Counted from the first letter of the stretch, positions 1 to 8,693 are shown. The stretch: 53,532 nt of DNA from SAR324 cluster bacterium (GCA_022574555.1 JACZRV010000011.1:1-53532), one strand, 5' to 3'. The notes: generated from the letters alone by a model not told the origin. A program made the numbers and translations.

Positions 1-1
1 G

Positions 2-133
2 GTGCCCGTGGACAGCAATTATCCCATATTTCAACCTCTTGAAGCGGGCCGGCGGAGGCTGCACGTCAATTTGAAGCAGGCTTTCGACCCGGCCGGCATA
101 TTGAATCCCGGCCGCATGTATCCGGATTTTTAA
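2..133 (+). CDS. glcE: Glycolate oxidase FAD-binding subunit, C-terminal end only (partial)
   Basis: The window opens inside this gene. Only the last 43 codons are visible, in the frame starting at base 2, with a TAA stop at 131-133. The tail ends FDPAGILNPGRMYPDF, the usual C-terminus of the FAD-linked oxidase family (GlcD/GlcE, VAO fold). The Fe-S subunit glcF starts 43 bases later on the same strand, which fits the usual glcD-glcE-glcF order and makes GlcE the best assignment. GlcDEF oxidises glycolate to glyoxylate at the cytoplasmic membrane and passes electrons to the quinone pool. A GlcD paralogue cannot be excluded from so short a tail. Confidence 0.8.
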   Translation: MPVDSNYPIFQPLEAGRRRLHVNLKQAFDPAGILNPGRMYPDF

Positions 134-176
134 CAATCCATTCACACGGATCAACCCCTTTTCCGAGTCGGCGCTC

Positions 177-1487
177 ATGCAAACCGCTATCGCCCCCGAA
201 ATGTTGCAGAATCCCGAGGTGCGGGTCTCCGAGCGAATCCTGCGCGCGTGTGTCCATTGCGGTTTCTGTAACGCCACCTGTCCCACCTACCTGCTCAGCG
301 GGAGCGAAATGGAAGGCCCCCGCGGCCGCATCTACCTGATCAAGAGCGTCCTCGAAGAGAGCATCGACCTGACCGGCACCGTCGTTGAGCACCTGGATAA
401 TTGTCTTTCCTGCTTTGCATGCATGACCACCTGTCCCAGCGGCGTGAATTATTCCCATCTGATCGACGAGGCCCGGGACCGTATCGAGACCCATTACCGC
501 CGTCCATTGATGGAGCGGTTGCTGCGAGCGATCCTGGCTCACACCCTGCCCTATCCGGGACGTTTCCGCGTCGCCACCCGGCTCAACGTGCTGGCCAAAC
601 CACTGGCTGCGCTGTTCCCCAGCGCATTGCGTGCGTTGATCGAGTTGGCGCCAGCGAAACTTCCGCCGCCCTCCCGGCTGGCGCGGCCGGGAGTGGTGCC
701 GGCAACAGGCCGGCGGCGGGCGCGGGTGGCTCTGCTCACCGGGTGTGCTCAGACCGTGCTGGCGCCCCAAATCAACGACGCCACCATTCGGCTGCTCACC
801 CGGATTGGCTGCGAGGTGGTGATCCCGCCCGGCATGGGCTGCTGCGGAGCGTTGGTCTATCACATGGGAAACCGGCCCGGCAGCCTGCCCCACATGATGC
901 GCAACATCGAAACCTGGCACTCCGAAATGGAAGGCGAGGGGTTGGATTACATCGTCATCAACACATCGGGCTGTGGGACGGTGGTCAAGGACTATGGTCA
1001 CATCTTCAAAAATGACCCCGATTACGCGCAACGGGCGGGACGGGTAGCCGGAATAACGCGGGACGTGAGCGAGGTGGTGGACGAACTGGGCCTGGGAGAA
1101 CTAGCGGCAATGGGCACCATCGCATCCGGACTGCGCGTCGCCTACCACGACGCCTGCTCGCTGCAACATGGCCAACAAGTCCGGCGGCAGCCCCGCGCGC
1201 TTTTGCGTCAAGCCGGATTCGAGGTGTTGGACATCCCTGACGGGCATCTCTGTTGCGGCAGCGCGGGCACCTACAACGCGCTCAAGCCGGCGACCGCCGC
1301 CGAATTGGGTCGGCAGAAAGCGGCCCACATCGCCGGCACCCGTCCGGATGTCATCGCCGCCGGCAATATCGGCTGCATGGAGCAGATCGCCCGATTCAGC
1401 GCCATGCCAGTGGTTCACACTGCGGAGCTGCTGGATTGGGCCACCGGCGGACCCCAACCCGCCGGTTTGAACCGGTCATCCCAATAA
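177..1487 (+). CDS. glcF: Glycolate oxidase iron-sulfur subunit GlcF
   Basis: A 436-residue protein of normal length for GlcF. Two 4Fe-4S motifs lie near the N-terminus: C25-x2-C28-x2-C31-x3-C35, and C76-x2-C79-x2-C82-x3-C86. Two CCG-type cysteine clusters follow, GMGCCGALVYH near residue 220 and HLCCGSAGTYN near 360, as in GlcF and heterodisulfide-reductase-like subunits. It is the electron-transfer subunit of membrane-associated glycolate dehydrogenase, taking electrons from the flavin subunits toward quinone. It follows the glcE tail on the same strand and presumably shares its transcript. LutA/GlpC-type proteins share the architecture, but the GlcE neighbour favours GlcF. The gene is convergent with the liv operon. 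Confidence 0.93.
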   Translation: MQTAIAPEMLQNPEVRVSERILRACVHCGFCNATCPTYLLSGSEMEGPRGRIYLIKSVLEESIDLTGTVVEHLDNCLSCFACMTTCPSGVNYSHLIDEARDRIETHYRRPLMERLLRAILAHTLPYPGRFRVATRLNVLAKPLAALFPSALRALIELAPAKLPPPSRLARPGVVPATGRRRARVALLTGCAQTVLAPQINDATIRLLTRIGCEVVIPPGMGCCGALVYHMGNRPGSLPHMMRNIETWHSEMEGEGLDYIVINTSGCGTVVKDYGHIFKNDPDYAQRAGRVAGITRDVSEVVDELGLGELAAMGTIASGLRVAYHDACSLQHGQQVRRQPRALLRQAGFEVLDIPDGHLCCGSAGTYNALKPATAAELGRQKAAHIAGTRPDVIAAGNIGCMEQIARFSAMPVVHTAELLDWATGGPQPAGLNRSSQ

Positions 1488-1513
1488 AGATCGGCAAGGG
1501 ATGACGATCCGCG

Positions 1514-1646
1514 CCCTTCGAGACGCCTGCCCACTCGCAAAGTGGACAGGCTCCTCAGGAACGCGGATTGGCGATGAATGTGCTTCTTATGCTGTGTTGG
1601 AGACCGCCACCCTGAGGAGGCCCGCGTTGCGGGACGTCTCGAAGGG
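1514..1646. repeat. Paired palindromic intergenic element in inverted orientation
   Basis: Two copies of one short element face each other between the convergent glcF and livK-type genes. The left copy (1514-1559) runs from CCCTTCGAGACG to TCCTCAGG. The right copy (about 1611-1645) runs from CCTGAGGA to CGTCTCGAAGGG, the exact reverse complements of those ends. Each copy has its own internal hairpin: CCTGCCCACT with AGTGGACAGG in the left copy, with one mismatch, and CCCGC with GCGGG in the right. Between them lie about 50 unique bases. The end motifs resemble palindromic repeats I recall from alphaproteobacterial intergenic regions; that link is from memory. The position between converging genes would suit a two-way transcription end or RNA-stabilising structure. 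Confidence 0.75.
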
Positions 1647-1673
1647 GGAGACTTTCGGAGACTCCAACAGAGC

Positions 1674-2909
1674 CTATCCCGCGGAAAGCAGGTCGCCGAA
1701 GCGCACCCACTTTTCGCCGTCGAAGCGCTGCATCTGCATCTGCTCGATGGGATAGAAGTCGTCCGGGCCCGTGTTGATCTTGATGCCGGGCAGGAGCATG
1801 GGCAATTCCAAATTGCGGATGTTGGCGGCCTGGCGCATGATGTTTTCCCGGGAAAGGTCGTCCCCGCACCTCTCCAAAACGTAAACGAGGGTTTGGGAAA
1901 CACTGTAGGCGTACACGGTGAATGCGGGGTTGCGGCTTTCCGCCGGGACATATTTATCCATGAACTTGAGGAAATCTATCATCCCCGGATCGTCCGCCCA
2001 CTCCGGGCTCGCCGGGTCCTTGATGTACTGGGCCGAAATCAAACCAATTGCATTCTCCAGACCGGCGGGTCTGAGTACTGCGTCGATGGAAGTGGAGACG
2101 TCGTTGATGATGTGCAGCGGATCCCAGCCGATGGCCTTGATCCTCTTAATCGCCTGGGCAGCGAATTTCGGAATGGAAATGTTGAAGAAGACGTTGGCTC
2201 CGCTGGTTTTCAGGTTGATGATTTGGGAATCTATCGTGGGATCGGTCACCTCGTACGATTGTTCCATCACGATCCGCGGGGCTTGATCGCCGGTCAACCC
2301 GGCTCTTTCGATTCCTTCGGCCAATCCGGCCTTGAATCCGTACAGGTAGTCCTTGCCGTAATCGTCATTCTGGTACAGGATGCCGATCCGTGCTCCGGGC
2401 ACGTTTTCGATCACATACTGGGCGAAGATCTTCGAGACGGTCTGGTAGTTGGGTTGCCATCCCATGGTCCAAGGGTATTCCTTGGGGTTACCCCATTTGG
2501 TCGCGCCGGTGGCCACGAACAGATGAGGGATTTTTTTCTTGTTCACGTACTTGTGAATGGCGCTGTTGGTGGGCGTGCCCAGGGTCTGAAACAACAGGTG
2601 CACGCGGTCCTGTTCGACCAGCTTGCGGATCTGCTCCACCGTCCTGGGCGGGCTATAGCCATCGTCATAGGAAATGTAATTGATTTTGCGGCCGTTGATC
2701 CCACCCTCGTCGTTCACTTTGTTGAAATAGAACCCAATGGCGCGGCCGATGGTTCCATAGGAGGAGGCCGGTCCGCTGTACGGGTTGGTATTCCCGATGC
2801 GGATCTCGTCTTGACCGTATGCGGTCTGATCGCCCGGAAATGCAGCGAAAACCAGGATAAGTCCAGCCGTCATCGCGGCGAGCCGGAGCCAATGATTCCG
2901 TGAACACAT
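1674..2909 (-). CDS. ABC transporter periplasmic substrate-binding protein, LivK/Peripla_BP_6 type
   Basis: A 411-residue secreted binding protein. The start at 2909 is chosen because AGGAGG lies a few bases upstream and the residues that follow form a signal peptide (hydrophobic core LRLAAMTAGLILVFAAF, cleavage near residue 31). The mature part starts DEIRIGNTNPYSGPASSYG, the typical beginning of the leucine/amide-binding family of type I periplasmic proteins. It would capture a branched-chain amino acid, amide or small organic acid and deliver it to LivHM. It is the last gene of the livGFHMK set, 35 bases after livM. The ligand cannot be read from the sequence, and many environmental members of this family bind compounds other than leucine. 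Confidence 0.92.
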   Translation of the reverse strand: MCSRNHWLRLAAMTAGLILVFAAFPGDQTAYGQDEIRIGNTNPYSGPASSYGTIGRAIGFYFNKVNDEGGINGRKINYISYDDGYSPPRTVEQIRKLVEQDRVHLLFQTLGTPTNSAIHKYVNKKKIPHLFVATGATKWGNPKEYPWTMGWQPNYQTVSKIFAQYVIENVPGARIGILYQNDDYGKDYLYGFKAGLAEGIERAGLTGDQAPRIVMEQSYEVTDPTIDSQIINLKTSGANVFFNISIPKFAAQAIKRIKAIGWDPLHIINDVSTSIDAVLRPAGLENAIGLISAQYIKDPASPEWADDPGMIDFLKFMDKYVPAESRNPAFTVYAYSVSQTLVYVLERCGDDLSRENIMRQAANIRNLELPMLLPGIKINTGPDDFYPIEQMQMQRFDGEKWVRFGDLLSAG

Positions 2910-2944
2910 ATCTGGTACCTCCTGCGGCGCTGGGTTGTCGATTC

Positions 2945-4000
2945 TCAGGTTTCGGTGGGGTGGCCCTCGTTTCCGTCCGAAGCGAGGCGCCCCATGATCA
3001 ACCGGTGCCAGAGAATCGCGAGGAATCCGGCGATGCCTAAGGGCATCACGAGCATGAAGACGATCAGGAATATGCCGTAAATCGCCCACGGTGCGGCCTG
3101 GGAAATGGCATCGGCAATATTGGGCACGAACTGGATGAAGAATCCGCCGTATATGGCGCCCGTGATCGAACCCAGGCCACCCACGACGATCCCGACGACG
3201 AAGAAGATGGATAAGAACAAGGTGAAACTATCTGGCGCCACGAACTGGATGACGATGGCGGAAAGGGCACCGGCCACTCCCGTGTACAAGGCGCTGACGC
3301 CGAAGATCAGCGATTTATACAGGGCCGTGTTGATGCCCATGGATTGCGCCGCAATGCGATGATCGCGGATCGCCACGAGCGCCCGCCCGGTGCGGCCGCG
3401 CACCAGATTCCAGCCTAGGACGAACGCCAGCAGCAGGATGGCCAATGTGAAGAAATACAACCATTGGTCGGGGTTCAACGGCAGTCCGAACGGCGCTTCT
3501 GGCTTGTCGATAACGATCCCCTGGACACCCCCGGTCCACCCCTCGAAAAGGTGGTACTTCAGAAATTGCGGCGTGGCCAGGGCCAGGGCCAGGGTCGCCA
3601 GGGCCAAATACATGCCCTCGATGCGCAGGGCGGGGATGCCGAACAGGAACCCGACCACCAGGCAGATCGCGCCCGCGGCGATGATGGTCCACCCATACCC
3701 GATATCCCAGCGGTCGATCATAATCGCCGTGGTATAGGCCCCAATCGCGAAGAAGGCGCCGTGACCCAGGGAAAACTGACCGTTGTATCCGATCAGCAAG
3801 TTCAAACCGAGCAAGGCGATCGCGTAGATGTAGGCCAGGGTGAACTGAAATAACCGGTAGTCGCTCATCACGAGCGGCAGGCTTGCCGCGACAACCAACA
3901 CGACGGCCATAGCCGCGACCCGCGGGTAGCGGCCATTGAGCCAAGCGGTGCGAGCGGCGGGGGATTTGATCGTTTTGGGCGTTACCGTGGAAGTGACCAT
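2945..4000 (-). CDS. livM: Branched-chain amino acid ABC transporter permease LivM
   Basis: A 351-residue integral membrane protein with about nine to ten hydrophobic segments. It contains the LivM-type stretch LLGLNLLIGYNGQFSLGHGA and the loop GLGSITGAIYGG, both typical of the LivM/LivH permease family. It forms the transmembrane channel with LivH. The start codon is only 3 bases from the livH stop, so translation is probably coupled. The N-terminus carries an extra hydrophilic stretch of about 25 residues before the first membrane segment, which is common in LivM. A GGCCAG-type micro-repeat in the DNA near 3577-3606 simply encodes an Ala/Leu-rich helix. Confidence 0.93.
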   Translation of the reverse strand: MVTSTVTPKTIKSPAARTAWLNGRYPRVAAMAVVLVVAASLPLVMSDYRLFQFTLAYIYAIALLGLNLLIGYNGQFSLGHGAFFAIGAYTTAIMIDRWDIGYGWTIIAAGAICLVVGFLFGIPALRIEGMYLALATLALALATPQFLKYHLFEGWTGGVQGIVIDKPEAPFGLPLNPDQWLYFFTLAILLLAFVLGWNLVRGRTGRALVAIRDHRIAAQSMGINTALYKSLIFGVSALYTGVAGALSAIVIQFVAPDSFTLFLSIFFVVGIVVGGLGSITGAIYGGFFIQFVPNIADAISQAAPWAIYGIFLIVFMLVMPLGIAGFLAILWHRLIMGRLASDGNEGHPTET

Positions 4001-4003
4001 GGT

Positions 4004-4885
4004 TTACACTCTGCTCACAGTGACCTTGCCGAAAATCCCGCTGGGCCGGACCAGCAACACGACGACGATAATCACCAATGCCACACTCAATTTCAGCTCG
4101 TTGCCGATAAAGGGAATATAGCTTCCCGCCAGGTTTTCGGTGACACCCAGAAAGAATCCGCCGAAGACCGCGCCTCCCGGGCTCGATATGCCGCCGAACA
4201 TCGCCCCGGCGAAGGCATAGATCAAAATGCCAGCCATCATATTGGGATCGAGAAAAACGATCGGGGCCACCATCATCCCAGCCACAGCGCCGATGAGGGC
4301 GGCCAGACCCCAACCCATCCCGAGCATACGGCCCACGCGGATTCCCACCAGACGGCTGGATTCGGGATTTTCGGCTGCGGCGCGCATGGCCAGACCGAGG
4401 GATGTGTAGCGGAAAAAGAGGAAAAGAATGGCCAGCACGATGAGCGTCACCGCGATCGCCCCCACATCGTGAGGGCCCAGATAGAGTGTCCCTATCTGGA
4501 TGGGCTGATCCGGAAACGGGCTGGGAAATACCTTGATGTCGTAAGAATAGATCCAACCCGCGACGCTGTTGAATATCATCAGCAGGCCGATGAACACGAT
4601 GACCACGGTCAGCACCGGGGCATCCTCCACCCAGCGGATGATCAGCCGTTCGATCACGACGCCGCCCGCGAAGGCGATGACCAAGGTGGCGAAAAACGCG
4701 ATCCAATAAGGCACACCGGCGTTGATGAGGCTCCAGGAGATATAGGTGGAGAACATGGCCATCTCTCCCTGGGCGAAGTTGAGGTGGTTCGTGGAATGAT
4801 AGATCATCACCAACGCCAGAGCCAGGGCGGCATAAATGCCTCCCGTAGCCAGTCCTGATACCACTTGTTGCAGAAAGCTTTCCAT
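4004..4885 (-). CDS. livH: Branched-chain amino acid ABC transporter permease LivH
   Basis: A 293-residue permease, the usual LivH length. The start at 4885 gives MESFLQQVVSGLATGGIYAA, the classic LivH N-terminus; longer in-frame extensions run back into livF and are ignored. The YHSTNHLNFAQGEMAMFSTY region is the conserved first-loop signature of the family (normally NFAHGE). About eight membrane segments can be seen. It pairs with LivM as the membrane channel of the importer. It lies 10 bases after livF and 3 before livM on the same strand. Confidence 0.93.
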   Translation of the reverse strand: MESFLQQVVSGLATGGIYAALALALVMIYHSTNHLNFAQGEMAMFSTYISWSLINAGVPYWIAFFATLVIAFAGGVVIERLIIRWVEDAPVLTVVIVFIGLLMIFNSVAGWIYSYDIKVFPSPFPDQPIQIGTLYLGPHDVGAIAVTLIVLAILFLFFRYTSLGLAMRAAAENPESSRLVGIRVGRMLGMGWGLAALIGAVAGMMVAPIVFLDPNMMAGILIYAFAGAMFGGISSPGGAVFGGFFLGVTENLAGSYIPFIGNELKLSVALVIIVVVLLVRPSGIFGKVTVSRV

Positions 4886-4895
4886 GGCTCGCCCG

Positions 4896-5609
4896 TCAAT
4901 ATCCGATGTAGGAGCGCCGCACGGCATCGTCGCCGCGGATCTCTTCCGCCGGTCCGTCCAATACGATGCGGCCGGTTTCCAGCACATAGGCGTGGTCGGC
5001 AAGATTCAATGCGAGTGAGGCGTTTTGTTCCACCACCAGCATGCTCACGCCTTCTTCCTGGTTGACCGTGCGCATGATCTCGAATATTTCAAGCACCACG
5101 ATGGGCGCCAGACCGAAAGACGGCTCATCCAGAAGCAGCAGCTTGGGGCCCAGCATGAGCGCCCTGGCAATGGCCAGCATCTGTTGCTCACCCCCGCTCA
5201 GAGTGCCCGCCTGCTGCTGGCGCCGCTGCAAGAGTACGGGAAAATAGCGGTGCACCCGCTCGTAGTCCTGCGCGACTTTGTTCTTTTCCTTTCTGGTATA
5301 TGCTCCCAGCCTCAGATTCTCCTCGACGGTCAGCGCAACAAAGGTTCCCCGGCCCTCGGGCACGTGACCGATTCCCAGCCGCACGATATCCTCGGTGGCC
5401 TTGCCGTCGATGCGCTGCCCTGCGTAGAGGATGGATCCGCTGGTCTTGACCATGCCGCAAACCGCGCGCAGCAGGGTGGTTTTTCCGGCACCGTTGGCAC
5501 CGAGTATGGTCGTGATACCGCCCTCCTCGACCCTGCAATCCACGCCGTGCAGCACCTTGGTGAGCCCGTATTGGGCCTCCAAGCCTGAGATTTGAAGCAG
5601 GGCGCTCAT
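4896..5609 (-). CDS. livF: Branched-chain amino acid ABC transporter ATP-binding protein LivF
   Basis: A 237-residue ATPase with all expected motifs: Walker A GANGAGKT at residues 37-44, signature LSGGEQQ near 137-143 and Walker B LLLLDE ending at D161-E162. Length and the N-terminal LLQISGLEAQYG are typical of LivF. Its ATG overlaps the livG stop in an ATGA arrangement (4 bases), so translation is coupled. With LivG it forms the nucleotide-binding dimer that powers import through LivHM. Much longer ORFs upstream in the same frame are read-through of livG DNA and not part of the gene. Confidence 0.95.
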   Translation of the reverse strand: MSALLQISGLEAQYGLTKVLHGVDCRVEEGGITTILGANGAGKTTLLRAVCGMVKTSGSILYAGQRIDGKATEDIVRLGIGHVPEGRGTFVALTVEENLRLGAYTRKEKNKVAQDYERVHRYFPVLLQRRQQQAGTLSGGEQQMLAIARALMLGPKLLLLDEPSFGLAPIVVLEIFEIMRTVNQEEGVSMLVVEQNASLALNLADHAYVLETGRIVLDGPAEEIRGDDAVRRSYIGY

Positions 5610-6388
5610 GCGCTGCCGTCTCCCAGGTAGGCCTTGATCACGTTCTCGTCTTCCTGCATCTCTTTCGGTGTGCCCGACGCGATCATCCGCCCAAAGTTCA
5701 GGGCCACCACCGCATCGGAGACCTGCATGACCAGGCTCATGTGATGTTCCACCAGCAAGACGGTGACCTTGCGCTGGTCCCGAATCTCGCGGATCAAGCC
5801 GATCAGGTCTTCCACCTCTTTGTGGTTGAGCCCGCTCGCCGGCTCGTCCAGCAACAGCAATTTGGGGCTGCCGGCCAATGCACGCGCCAGTTCCACCCGC
5901 TTCATGGTGCCAAAGGGAAGATCGGTCACGCGCCGGTGCATCTCCGGCTCCAGCCCGAGATAAGAGATCAGTTCGGTCGCACGGTCCATCATGGCCCGCT
6001 CCTCGCGCCCCACCCAAGGCAGGCGCAAGGCGTTGCTGAGAAAATCGCTCCGGGTGCGGCTGTGCATTCCGATCATCACATTTTCCAAGACCGGCATCTT
6101 GTCAAACAACGCCAAATTCTGGAACGTGCGGGCAATGCCCAGGGGGGCGATCCGGTGTGGCGGCAATTTTAGGATGGATTTGCCCTGGAAGTGGATGTCC
6201 CCTTCATCAACGCGATAGAGACGCGTCAGGCAATTGAACAGGGTCGTCTTGCCCGCGCCGTTGGGCCCGATCAGCCCCACGATCTGCCCCTCTTCGACGC
6301 CGAACGACACCTTGTCCAAGGCGACGATGCCCCCAAAACTCAGGCTGACGTTTTCAACCGCCAACAAAGGCGCCGCTGATCCATCCAC
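5606..6388 (-). CDS. livG: Branched-chain amino acid ABC transporter ATP-binding protein LivG
   Basis: A 260-residue ATPase with Walker A GPNGAGKT at 41-48, a Q-loop in ARTFQNLALF near 86-95 and Walker B LLLLDEP around 177-183. The ABC signature reads LPFGTMKRVELARAL instead of the LSGGQ form; this variant is usual in LivG. The long helical insert after the Q-loop (residues about 105-145) also marks LivG rather than LivF. It is the first gene of the livGFHMK operon. The 154 bases upstream hold the CGGTAT half-site cluster, so control of the operon probably acts there. Confidence 0.95.
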   Translation of the reverse strand: MDGSAAPLLAVENVSLSFGGIVALDKVSFGVEEGQIVGLIGPNGAGKTTLFNCLTRLYRVDEGDIHFQGKSILKLPPHRIAPLGIARTFQNLALFDKMPVLENVMIGMHSRTRSDFLSNALRLPWVGREERAMMDRATELISYLGLEPEMHRRVTDLPFGTMKRVELARALAGSPKLLLLDEPASGLNHKEVEDLIGLIREIRDQRKVTVLLVEHHMSLVMQVSDAVVALNFGRMIASGTPKEMQEDENVIKAYLGDGSA

Positions 6389-6410
6389 GTCTGGCTCCTG
6401 GTGTTCGATC

Positions 6411-6496
6411 CGGTATTTTGAGTCCCCTGCCTACCCCAAATAGCCACAAATGCATACCGAATTTCTTAGCCGGTATTTGTATCCGGCCCAATACCG
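6411..6496 (-). promoter_or_regulatory. Cluster of four CGGTAT/ATACCG half-sites upstream of livG
   Basis: Between the SDR gene and livG the hexamer CGGTAT occurs at 6411-6416 and 6471-6476, and its reverse complement ATACCG at 6454-6459 and 6491-6496. The middle pair forms a dyad with an 11-base spacer, and the right pair forms a dyad with a 14-base spacer. The first and third copies are exactly 60 bases apart. Four matching half-sites in 86 bases of intergenic DNA look like an operator for a dimeric regulator of the liv operon. No regulator gene is adjacent. The reading as an operator is inference. Confidence 0.4.
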
Positions 6497-6542
6497 CCAA
6501 TTTCATAAATGGACTCTCGTGGCATCGTTTTCCAAGTGAATG

Positions 6543-7307
6543 TCACATGGTCATCCCGCCATCGATGTAGATGGCTTGGCCGGTTATGTACGAGGATTCG
6601 TCGGAGGCCAGATAGGCGGCCAATGCCGCGATCTCCTCCGGTCTGCCGACCCGGCCCATGGGTTGGCGTGCGATCATCATTTTCAGGGTTTCATCGGGGT
6701 GCGGGGACTGACGCACGCGTTCGTGCCAGGAGGGAGTTTCCACCGTACCGGGGCAGATGGCGTTGACGCGGATACCGCGCGAGACGAAATCCATGGCCAG
6801 ACTTTTGGTCAGTCCGATGACGGCGGCCTTGGAGACCGAGTATACGCCGCGGTCCTTGACCCCGAACGGTCCGGCCACCGAGGCCACGTTGATGATGCTT
6901 CCTCCGTCCTGGTCGAGCATGATGGGCACCGTCAGGCGGCACATGTGGAACATGCCCTTTACGTTGACGTCCATCGCGATTTCCCAATCGTCCTCGGTGG
7001 CGTCGACAAGGGTTCCGCCATGAACGATGCCTGCGACGTTGAACAGCACGTCGATCCGCCCCAGGGTATTCCGCGTCCACTCGACTGCTTTCGCGCAACT
7101 CTCTTGCACGGAAACATCCCCGGCGAGGGCGTGGGCCGTTCCACCCTCCCTGCGCACGGCGTCGGCGACCCGCTGCGCTTCGTTTTCGCGAAGGTCGAGG
7201 GCGACGATAACCGCACCCTCGCGGGCAAAGCGGTAACAGCTCTCTTCGCCGATACCGGCACCGGCACCGGTGATCAGCGCGATCTTGTCCTTCAATCTAA
7301 GCATCAT
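6543..7307 (-). CDS. Short-chain dehydrogenase/reductase (SDR) family oxidoreductase
   Basis: A classical SDR of 254 residues from the start used here. The cofactor motif TGAGAGIG (13-20) is followed by NVAG near 90-93. The catalytic Ser143, Tyr156 and Lys160 lie in INVAS and YSVSK. D38 at the end of the second strand (VALDLR) favours NAD(H). The substrate is unknown; the family covers 3-oxoacyl-ACP reductases, sugar dehydrogenases and many others. The start is uncertain: MMLRLKDK fits the family N-terminus, but no clear ribosome site precedes it, and in-frame ATGs also lie at 7319 and 7340. It lies upstream of, and in the same direction as, the liv operon, separated by 154 bases. Confidence 0.85.
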   Translation of the reverse strand: MMLRLKDKIALITGAGAGIGEESCYRFAREGAVIVALDLRENEAQRVADAVRREGGTAHALAGDVSVQESCAKAVEWTRNTLGRIDVLFNVAGIVHGGTLVDATEDDWEIAMDVNVKGMFHMCRLTVPIMLDQDGGSIINVASVAGPFGVKDRGVYSVSKAAVIGLTKSLAMDFVSRGIRVNAICPGTVETPSWHERVRQSPHPDETLKMMIARQPMGRVGRPEEIAALAAYLASDESSYITGQAIYIDGGMTM

Positions 7308-7940
7308 GTTGGGGAGCATCGATCTTGGGGGAAAGGTCATTCGTAGGAGGCATGCGTTGAAAATACCGGCTGCTCCTGCATCAACTTGGTCTTCGGTCGA
7401 CGCGAGAGTTGAATACCATGGACGCGTGGTGGGCCAGCCACAAATCGAATGCGGCGATCCACCCTATGCCCGATCCATACCCTTGCACAGCCAGCAGGGC
7501 AACCCAATAGCCGATTACGTCAGGCAGAACACGCGCCCGGGGCACGAGTTGGAAAGTAGAAAAGGGAAGCAGATTGGGCGGGTGTCGTACCACATTCGAT
7601 GTTTTTGTACCGATGGATCGACAACGCCGTTCTGCATTCGGGTGGATTATCGAGGTCGAAGTCGGCCCCTGTGCAAAATTTTTCCGGGGACGGCAGGGAA
7701 TGGAGAGACCCCACCCGGCCAGGGTCTTCCGCTTAGTGCACGATGTAGATGCCTTTGGGCAGAGGACGCTTAGCGTTCCCGAACCGCGGGATTCTTCCCG
7801 ATCACGATGCGAGGATTAATGGTTTCTTCCAAATGCGTGTCATTGGCAACCATCAACTGATGTGCCGGAACTCACTTGCACCCGCGGGGTGCAGCGGTTA
7901 GATTCGCCCAGGGTCAGCCGGCGGATTCAAAGTTGCGATA
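7308..7940. other. Intergenic region without a convincing gene; one perfect hairpin
   Basis: About 630 bases lie between the SDR gene (minus) and pyrF (plus). Short open frames exist on both strands, but none has a family-like sequence or a good start. The one clear structure is the perfect palindrome TGCACCC-GCG-GGGTGCA at 7877-7893. It lies about 50 bases before the pyrF start, has no T-run after it, and could be an operator or leader hairpin. Nothing else was recognised. Confidence 0.5.
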
Positions 7941-8693
7941 TTGATCGCGGCTCGTTTTGATTTTCAATCATCAATTTCGGTCGTCATTGTGCCTGCTCAA
8001 CTTCCAGCGATAGTGGCTTTGGACGGCATGGCGCAAAACGAGGCTTTGGAAATGGCGCGCCGCTTGGAAGGGCAGGTCTGGGGATTTAAGGTTAATGATC
8101 TGCTGCTCAGGGAAGGCGTGGAGTTGATACCTCGCCTCCGCCACTATGGTAAGGTTTTCTGCGATCCCAAATTGCACGACATTCCCAACACCGTTGCCAA
8201 TTACGTTCGCATATTGGGCCAAGCGGGCGCCGATCTGGTCACACTGCATTGCACCGGCGGATCCGCCATGCTTGACGCGGCACGCGCAGCCCGCACCGAT
8301 GGATGCGGTTTATTGGGAGTGACCGTCCTTACGGCCATGCCAACGGCGGATGTGGATTATGTTTACCACCGGAACATTTCCGAAACAGTGGGAGACTTGG
8401 CACGATCGGCTCTGGAGGCGGGGTTGGATGGCATCGTCAGTTCGCCGTTGGAATTGAGTTTGATCGACGAGTGCGATCCGCAGCACCGCCTCTTACGCGT
8501 GATTCCGGGTATTCGACCCCAATGGTACAGTCAGGCTGAGGACCAACAAAGGTTTCTCACTCCCGGCGAGGCGTGGCGCCTGGGAGCCGACCTGTTGGTC
8601 ATCGGCCGGCCCATCACCCGCGCAAAGGACCCCGTTGCCGCTTGTCGGCTGCTGGCGGAAGAGTTGCCGCCGGAAAGCATTGCATCATCCTGA
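7941..8693 (+). CDS. pyrF: Orotidine 5'-phosphate decarboxylase
   Basis: It decarboxylates OMP to UMP, the last step of pyrimidine synthesis. The active-site signature DPKLHDIPNTV is present, with D75, K77 and D80 (numbering from the first start) in the conserved D-x-K-x2-D pattern. The strand PAIVALD near the N-terminus, VIPGIRP near 190 and GRPIT near 220 (phosphate binding) complete the bacterial PyrF pattern. Length is normal. The start is not settled: no ATG precedes the conserved core. TTG at 7941 gives 250 residues and GTG at 7989 gives 234, which matches the usual N-terminus better. Neither has a clear ribosome site. Confidence 0.93.
   Translation: MIAARFDFQSSISVVIVPAQLPAIVALDGMAQNEALEMARRLEGQVWGFKVNDLLLREGVELIPRLRHYGKVFCDPKLHDIPNTVANYVRILGQAGADLVTLHCTGGSAMLDAARAARTDGCGLLGVTVLTAMPTADVDYVYHRNISETVGDLARSALEAGLDGIVSSPLELSLIDECDPQHRLLRVIPGIRPQWYSQAEDQQRFLTPGEAWRLGADLLVIGRPITRAKDPVAACRLLAEELPPESIASS

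Noticed and set aside
66..1031. Long minus-strand frame opposite glcF
   Set aside because: It lies fully opposite a well-supported glcF and its translation has no family-like pattern; it is a shadow of GC-rich codon use.
1578..2903. Plus-strand frame of 441 codons opposite the binding-protein gene
   Set aside because: Antisense to a gene with signal peptide, ribosome site and family motifs. Its sequence is not protein-like in any family.
3577..3606. Tandem GGCCAG-type micro-repeat
   Set aside because: It encodes a normal Ala/Leu-rich helix in LivM, so coding bias explains it.
7381..7593. Minus-strand 70-codon frame with a hydrophobic centre
   Set aside because: No ribosome site, no neighbour in line and no family pattern; treated as chance in a long gap.
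7270..7773. Plus-strand frame of 167 codons before pyrF
   Set aside because: It begins inside the SDR gene on the opposite strand, lacks a ribosome site and shows no domain.
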